Of a DNA stretch of 8,563 bases, positions 5,540 to 8,563 are shown in pieces. Within the stretch, counting starts at the first letter, position 1. Each line of letters begins with the position of its first letter. Below the pieces are notes generated by a model, which did no database searches, had not been told where the DNA came from, and worked only from the letters and a program-made list of their open reading frames with translations. Source of the DNA: Candidatus Bathyarchaeota archaeon (GTDB taxonomy: Archaea > Thermoproteota > Bathyarchaeia > TCS64); NCBI GenBank assembly GCA_020697635.1, contig JAEHCT010000046.1:1-8563 (forward strand). Direction: 5' to 3'. The translations under genes and the position numbers were made by a program.

Positions 5540-5854
5540 TTGATTACGCTTAAGAAACCGGAGCTGGAGTGCGACGAGGTAGACTGCCCGTTCCACGGCA
5601 CCCTGGCAGTCAGGGGAAGGACCCTTGAGGGCACAGTGGTAAGCATGCGGATGCAGAAATCCGTCGTGGTACAGATGTCATACACAAGGTACAACAAGAA
5701 ATACGAACGGTACGCGCGGATGCGTAGCAGGGTAACCGCTCATACCACGCCCTGCATCCCCGTGAAGGTAGGCGACACTGTGAGGATAGCGGAGTGCCGC
5801 CCGCTCAGCAAGACCAAGAACTTCGTGGTCGTCGAGGTATTGAAGGAGGCCTAG
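5540..5854 (+). CDS. rps17: 30S ribosomal protein S17 (uS17)
   Basis: S17 is a primary 16S rRNA binding protein with an OB fold. The 104-residue product is the archaeal form with an N-terminal extension carrying CDEVDCPFHG (11-20); the CPFHG string is typical of archaeal and eukaryotic S17. The core follows with LAVRGRTLEGTVVSMRMQKSVVV, the basic RYNKKYERYARMRSRVTAH segment (50-68), and the signature GDTVRIAECRPLSKTKNF (78-95). The start is TTG at 5540, because the conserved N-terminus requires a start before Cys11 and no ATG or GTG is present. The upstream site is weak (GGTAGGG at 5522-5528, 11 bases away), so translation may depend on coupling to Rnp1, 13 bases upstream. Confidence 0.94.
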   Translation: MITLKKPELECDEVDCPFHGTLAVRGRTLEGTVVSMRMQKSVVVQMSYTRYNKKYERYARMRSRVTAHTTPCIPVKVGDTVRIAECRPLSKTKNFVVVEVLKEA

Positions 5855-5858
5855 CCGG

Positions 5859-6278
5859 ATGTCGAAGAGGATAAAGCGCAGGATTCTACCGAGACGAAGG
5901 ATCTCAGGCGGCCTTACCATCGGTAGCATGGTTAACTGCGCCGACAACACCGGCGCCAGGCGCCTCAAGATCATCCAGATGATCGGCTACAAGGGCAGGA
6001 AAAGGAGGCTACCCACCGTCGGGGTCGGCGACCTCGTCACCGTCTCGTGCCGCGAGGGCACCCCCGAGATGAGGAGGCAGCTGTTCAACGCAGTGGTCGT
6101 CAGGCAGAAGCGTCTATACCAGAGAGTCGACGGCACCAGGGTCCAGTTCGAGGACAACGCGGCCGTGATACTGACACCGGAAGGAACGTTGAGAGGCTCC
6201 GACGTCAAGGGCCCCGTGGCCAGGGAGGCCGTGGACCGATGGGCGCGACTTGGTAACATAGCGAGGATGGTGGTCTAG
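5859..6278 (+). CDS. rpl14: 50S ribosomal protein L14 (uL14)
   Basis: L14 lies at the subunit interface of the large subunit, contacting 16S rRNA in bridges, and is a target of the anti-association factor family. The 139-residue length matches archaea (about 132-140). Seen are GSMVNCADNTGARRLKIIQ (22-40), GVGDLVTVSCREG (55-67), and the L14 signature at 77-104 with NAVVVRQKRLYQRVDGT and FEDNAAVI. It ends LGNIARMVV. The N-terminal MSKRIKRRILPRRR is strongly basic. The start is ATG at 5859 after a near-perfect AAGGAGG (5843-5849), 9 bases upstream, one of the strongest binding sites in the window. L24 begins on the next base after its stop. Confidence 0.96.
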   Translation: MSKRIKRRILPRRRISGGLTIGSMVNCADNTGARRLKIIQMIGYKGRKRRLPTVGVGDLVTVSCREGTPEMRRQLFNAVVVRQKRLYQRVDGTRVQFEDNAAVILTPEGTLRGSDVKGPVAREAVDRWARLGNIARMVV

Positions 6279-6659
6279 GTGAAGAAGGGAGCGAAGAAAC
6301 CGTCGACGGTAAGGCGTAACATGTACAACGCGCCAAACCACAAAAAGAGGAAGTATCTATCTGCACCGTTATCACCAAGCCTCCGAGCTGAGTACGGTAC
6401 AAGGTCGATGCCCGTGGTCGCCAACGACACAGTCAACATCACCAAGGGCGACCGGAAGCTCGCCGAGGGGAAAGTCCTAAGAGTTGATGCAAAAGATCGA
6501 AAGATCTACATCGAGGGCGTCACCCGGACACGGCAGGATGGATCAATGGTTCAGATACCGATAAGGACAGAGAACGTCATGATTACTAGGCTCCACCTTG
6601 ACGACGAGTGGAGGAGGAACATGCTGGAGCGCAAGAGCTTCAGCGCGGAGGAGGAGTAG
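6279..6659 (+). CDS. rpl24: 50S ribosomal protein L24 (uL24)
   Basis: L24 is an early assembly protein that binds the 5' part of 23S rRNA and lies near the peptide exit. The 126-residue protein has the archaeal/eukaryotic (L26e-like) N-terminal extension with KPSTVRRNMYNAPNHKKRK (7-25) and LSAPLSPSLRAEYGTRSMPV (27-46). The KOW segment is about 47-75 (NDTVNITKGDRKLAEGKVLRVD), then IYIEGVTR and PIRTENVMITRL. Within KOW, Leu61 occupies the place where a glycine is often found. The GTG at 6279 directly follows the L14 stop, with a GGATGGTGG-rich end of L14 just upstream; this start recovers the usual basic N-terminus. The acidic SAEEE end overlaps the binding site for S4e. Confidence 0.94.
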   Translation: MKKGAKKPSTVRRNMYNAPNHKKRKYLSAPLSPSLRAEYGTRSMPVVANDTVNITKGDRKLAEGKVLRVDAKDRKIYIEGVTRTRQDGSMVQIPIRTENVMITRLHLDDEWRRNMLERKSFSAEEE

Positions 6660-6661
6660 AC

Positions 6662-7399
6662 ATGGGTAAGAAAGGACCCTCAAGGCATCTCAAGAGACAT
6701 CCAAGCCCATCATTCTGGCCCGTAGACCGGAAGAGCGGAGCATGGTCTATTCGGACGAGCTCTGGCCCTCACTCGCTGTACACCTCGATGCCCACAGGCG
6801 TCGTTCTGAGAGACGAGCTGAAATACGCGAAATCCGCGAAGGAGGCAAAGTTCATCATCAAACAAGGCAAACTGATCGTCGACGGTAAGACGCGGCTCGA
6901 CGAGAGGTTCCCTGTCGGGCTGATGGACGTCATCAGCACTCCAGACTCGAACGAGTTCTTCAGGGTCCTGCCGGACCACGGAGGAAAGCTGAAGCTTCTT
7001 CCCATTACTGAGGACGACGCCAAGTACAAGCTCGTCAGGATTACTGGAAAGATGACTCAATCCGGAGGAAAGACCCAGCTGAATCTCCACGACGGCAACA
7101 ACCTGGTGGTATCCGCGGAGGAAGACAACTACAAGGTAAACGATGTGCTGAAGATCAAGGTCCCGGGGAAGGAGATAGTAGACCACATCGAGTTCAAGGA
7201 GATGCAGCAGAGCATCGTAACGGGCGGCAGAAGCCAGGGCGCCCATGGAATGATCATCGGGTTGGGCCCCGAGCCTGGTTGGAAAAAGACATGCACCATT
7301 AGGACGGCCGATGGAGAAGACATCAAGACCCTCGCCCGGTACGTTTTCGCGGTCGGCTCAAAGGAGCCCTTGATAGCGTTGCAGGCTGGTGAAGAATGA
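6662..7399 (+). CDS. rps4e: 30S ribosomal protein S4e (eS4)
   Basis: eS4 is a small-subunit protein found only in archaea and eukaryotes, and its position between L24 and L5 is an archaeal hallmark. The 245-residue product begins MGKKGPSRHLKRHPSPSFWP, the standard family N-terminus. An S4-like RNA-binding domain covers about 45-90 (LRDELKYAKSAKEAKFIIKQGKLIVDGKTR), the central S4e domain about 90-170 (YKLVRITGK, NLHDGNN), and a C-terminal KOW-like part about 185-215 with GGRSQGAHGMIIG. The ATG at 6662 is chosen for that N-terminus and for GGAGGAGGAG (6647-6656) just upstream. An in-frame extension to 6608 would run inside L24 and is rejected. Its TGA overlaps the L5 ATG (ATGA, 7396-7399). Confidence 0.96.
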   Translation: MGKKGPSRHLKRHPSPSFWPVDRKSGAWSIRTSSGPHSLYTSMPTGVVLRDELKYAKSAKEAKFIIKQGKLIVDGKTRLDERFPVGLMDVISTPDSNEFFRVLPDHGGKLKLLPITEDDAKYKLVRITGKMTQSGGKTQLNLHDGNNLVVSAEEDNYKVNDVLKIKVPGKEIVDHIEFKEMQQSIVTGGRSQGAHGMIIGLGPEPGWKKTCTIRTADGEDIKTLARYVFAVGSKEPLIALQAGEE

Positions 7400-7920
7400 T
7401 GTCGGAGAACCCCATGAAGCAGATAAGGATAGGCAAAGTCGTCGTGAACATCTCCGTCGGCGCATCTGGGGAGCCCCTCGACAACGCGATGACCATCCTG
7501 CGCCAGATCACGGGGCAGGAGCCGTGCCAGCGTGTCGCCAAGCAGACCATAAGGCAGTGGGGTATAAGACGGAGTGAGCCCATGGCGTGCCTCGTCACGC
7601 TGCGCGGCGAGAGAGCGGACGCTTTCTTGCAGAGAGCCTTCCGGGCCGTCAGGAACAGGGTGAACCCCCGCAGCTTCGACAGGAACGGCAACTTTGCCTT
7701 CGGGATCAGTGAGCATATCGACATTCCTGGCACCAGGTACGACCCCAACCTCGGGATAACCGGGATGGATGTCAACGTCACCTTGGAGCGGCCAGGCTAC
7801 AGGGTTAACCGAAGGAAGAGAGCCCAGTCAAAGGTGGGCAGCGCCCACAGGGTGACCCCGGAGGAGTCCATGACGTTCATAGCGGAGAAGTACGGGGTCA
7901 AGGTAGGTCAAGATCAATGA
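7396..7920 (+). CDS. rpl5: 50S ribosomal protein L5 (uL5)
   Basis: L5 binds 5S rRNA and helps join the central protuberance to the large subunit; it also touches P-site tRNA. The 174-residue length is normal for archaea. Motifs include IRIGKVVVNISVG (10-22), the TGQEPCQRVAKQTIRQWGIRR segment (39-59), FAFGISEHIDIPGTRYDP (100-117), GITGMDVNVTLERPGYRV (120-137) and the end VTPEESMTFIAEKYGVKV. Two ATG codons stand in series (7396 and 7399). GGTGA at 7388-7392 is 3 bases from the first and 6 from the second, so the second (173 residues) may be the true start. Translation is probably coupled to S4e by the overlap. Confidence 0.96.
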   Translation: MMSENPMKQIRIGKVVVNISVGASGEPLDNAMTILRQITGQEPCQRVAKQTIRQWGIRRSEPMACLVTLRGERADAFLQRAFRAVRNRVNPRSFDRNGNFAFGISEHIDIPGTRYDPNLGITGMDVNVTLERPGYRVNRRKRAQSKVGSAHRVTPEESMTFIAEKYGVKVGQDQ

Positions 7921-8081
7921 GTAACCAGATTCAACCCAAGGAAAGGCACTACGGCAAGGGAAGCCGTGGATGCGTCAGGTGCGGCACGCGAGACGGTCTC
8001 ATCAGACGCTACGGCATAAACCTGTGCCGCCAATGCTTCCGCGAGGTAGCGGAGAAGATGGGTTTCAAGAAGTATAGGTGA
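7917..8081 (+). CDS. rps14: 30S ribosomal protein S14 (uS14), zinc-binding type
   Basis: S14 stabilises the head of the small subunit near S3 and S10. The gene is only 55 codons with its stop, and the 54-residue product begins MSNQIQPKERHYGKGSRGC and ends GFKKYR. It carries four cysteines in two CxxC pairs, Cys19/Cys22 (CVRC) and Cys37/Cys40 (CRQC), the zinc-ribbon arrangement of archaeal and zinc-type bacterial S14. The LCRQCFREVAEKMGFKKY end matches the family closely. ATG at 7917 overlaps the L5 TGA (ATGA), with AGGTAGGT (7901-7908) as the binding site 8 bases upstream. The position between L5 and S8 is the standard one. Confidence 0.96.
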   Translation: MSNQIQPKERHYGKGSRGCVRCGTRDGLIRRYGINLCRQCFREVAEKMGFKKYR

Positions 8082-8085
8082 GAAC

Positions 8086-8469
8086 ATGGATCCTCTCGTA
8101 AACGCGTTAAACACAATCATGTCCCACGAAGGGAGGCGGAGGAAAGAGTGCATCATCACGCCCGCCTCCGACCTAGTGGGGAGGGTGCTCCGTCTCATAC
8201 AGGGCAGAGGCTACGTGGGTGAGATAGAGTTCATCGACGATGGTAGGCAAGGCAAGTTCAGGGTCCAGCTGTTCGGCAGGATAAACGAGTGCAGGGCAGT
8301 TACTCCGCGGTTCAAGACCAAGGTCTCCGAGATGGAGAAGTGGGAGAAGCGTTTCCTGCCCAGCAGAAACCTTGGAGTAGTGATCCTCAGCACCCCTATG
8401 GGCGTCATGGATCACAACAAGGCGAAGGAAGAGAACGTGGGCGGCGTACTGCTGGCCTACGTGTACTAG
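8086..8469 (+). CDS. rps8: 30S ribosomal protein S8 (uS8)
   Basis: S8 is a central-domain 16S rRNA binding protein required early in small-subunit assembly; in bacteria it also represses its own operon. The 127-residue length agrees with archaeal S8 (about 130). The protein starts MDPLVNALNTIMSHEGRRRKEC and continues with PASDLVGRVLRLIQGRGYVGEIEFIDDGRQGKFRVQL (26-62) and FGRINEC. The C-terminal RNA-binding signature runs from about 91 (LPSRNLGVVILSTPMGVMDH) to the end, GGVLLAYVY. The ATG follows GGTGA (8077-8081) by 4 bases; that site overlaps the S14 stop. L6 follows after a few bases. Confidence 0.96.
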   Translation: MDPLVNALNTIMSHEGRRRKECIITPASDLVGRVLRLIQGRGYVGEIEFIDDGRQGKFRVQLFGRINECRAVTPRFKTKVSEMEKWEKRFLPSRNLGVVILSTPMGVMDHNKAKEENVGGVLLAYVY

Positions 8470-8480
8470 AGGTGATGGAT

Positions 8481-8563
8481 GTGACTGTTCAGATAGTAGA
8501 AAACTCTGTAACGGTACCCGAGGACGTAGACCTGACCCTAGATGGGTATAAGGTCGCAGTCAC
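8481..8563 (+). CDS. rpl6: 50S ribosomal protein L6 (uL6), N-terminal fragment
   Basis: Only the first 27 codons are present; the gene runs off the end of the window. The fragment reads TVQIVENSVTVPEDVDLTLDG and continues YKVAV, matching the N-terminal strand of archaeal L6 (I.IPEGV.V...G..V.V.GPKG pattern). Position directly after S8 is standard for the cluster. L6 binds 23S rRNA near the sarcin-ricin loop and the factor-binding site. The GTG at 8481 is preferred because AGGTGA (8470-8475) lies 5 bases upstream. An in-frame ATG at 8475 would overlap that site and add two residues. Confidence 0.85.
   Translation, partial: MTVQIVENSVTVPEDVDLTLDGYKVAV

Noticed and set aside
5182..5697. 171-codon minus-strand open frame across rnp1 and S17
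   Set aside because: It lies opposite two clearly recognised conserved genes and has no recognisable motif or promoter.
6608..6661. 18-residue N-terminal extension of S4e
   Set aside because: It runs inside the end of L24 and does not look like S4e. The ATG at 6662 has a strong binding site and the standard family N-terminus.
1..8563. Mobile element, CRISPR array, tRNA or rRNA gene, or unknown accessory system
   Set aside because: No terminal repeats, spaced direct repeats, transposase motifs or cloverleaf signals were seen. Apart from short gaps the whole window is taken up by conserved ribosomal and RNase P genes.

Overview
The window is an archaeal ribosomal-protein supercluster (the S10/spc type), with every gene on the + strand. 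It holds 17 genes in the order L3, L4, L23, L2, S19, L22, S3, L29, Rnp1 (RNase P), S17, L14, L24, S4e, L5, S14, S8 and the first 27 codons of L6. Archaeal origin is clear from S4e in place of a bacterial-type gene between L24 and L5, an RNase P Rpp29 homologue inside the cluster, S17 with the archaeal CPFHG start, archaeal-length L3 and L4, TATA-type promoters and GGTGA/GGAGG ribosome binding sites. S19, S14 and S8 look closest to the TACK/Asgard side of the Archaea (an uncultured, Bathyarchaeia-like lineage is one possibility). That placement is an impression from protein motifs, not a phylogeny.

Layout. Positions 1-169 are an AT-rich upstream region with promoter signals for the operon and no recognisable gene. 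Positions 170-2938 carry L3-L4-L23-L2 with overlaps or gaps of 9 bases or less. A 36-base gap before S19 contains a 14-base perfect palindrome with a TATA-like core. S19 ends at 3358 and is followed by the only sizeable non-coding stretch (3359-3550), which holds a candidate hairpin/T-tract terminator and then a good TATA box for the next unit. From L22 (3551) to L6 (end of window) the genes run as one compact array, with gaps of at most 13 bases and several ATGA or TAATG stop/start overlaps, which suggests translational coupling.

Together the products build both ribosomal subunits: L2, L3, L4, L14, L22, L23, L24, L29, L5 and L6 for the large one; S3, S4e, S8, S14, S17 and S19 for the small one. 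Rnp1 matures tRNA 5' ends. S14 (54 codons) is a short gene read directly from the sequence.

I see no undescribed defence, mobile or metabolic system. The most unusual items are a 130-residue acidic, probably disordered C-terminal tail on S3 that ends in a perfect 54-base tandem repeat, the TATA palindrome ahead of S19, the transcriptional break between S19 and L22, an altered conserved motif in L2, and the absence of the SUI1/eIF1 gene that often sits between L29 and Rnp1 in archaea.
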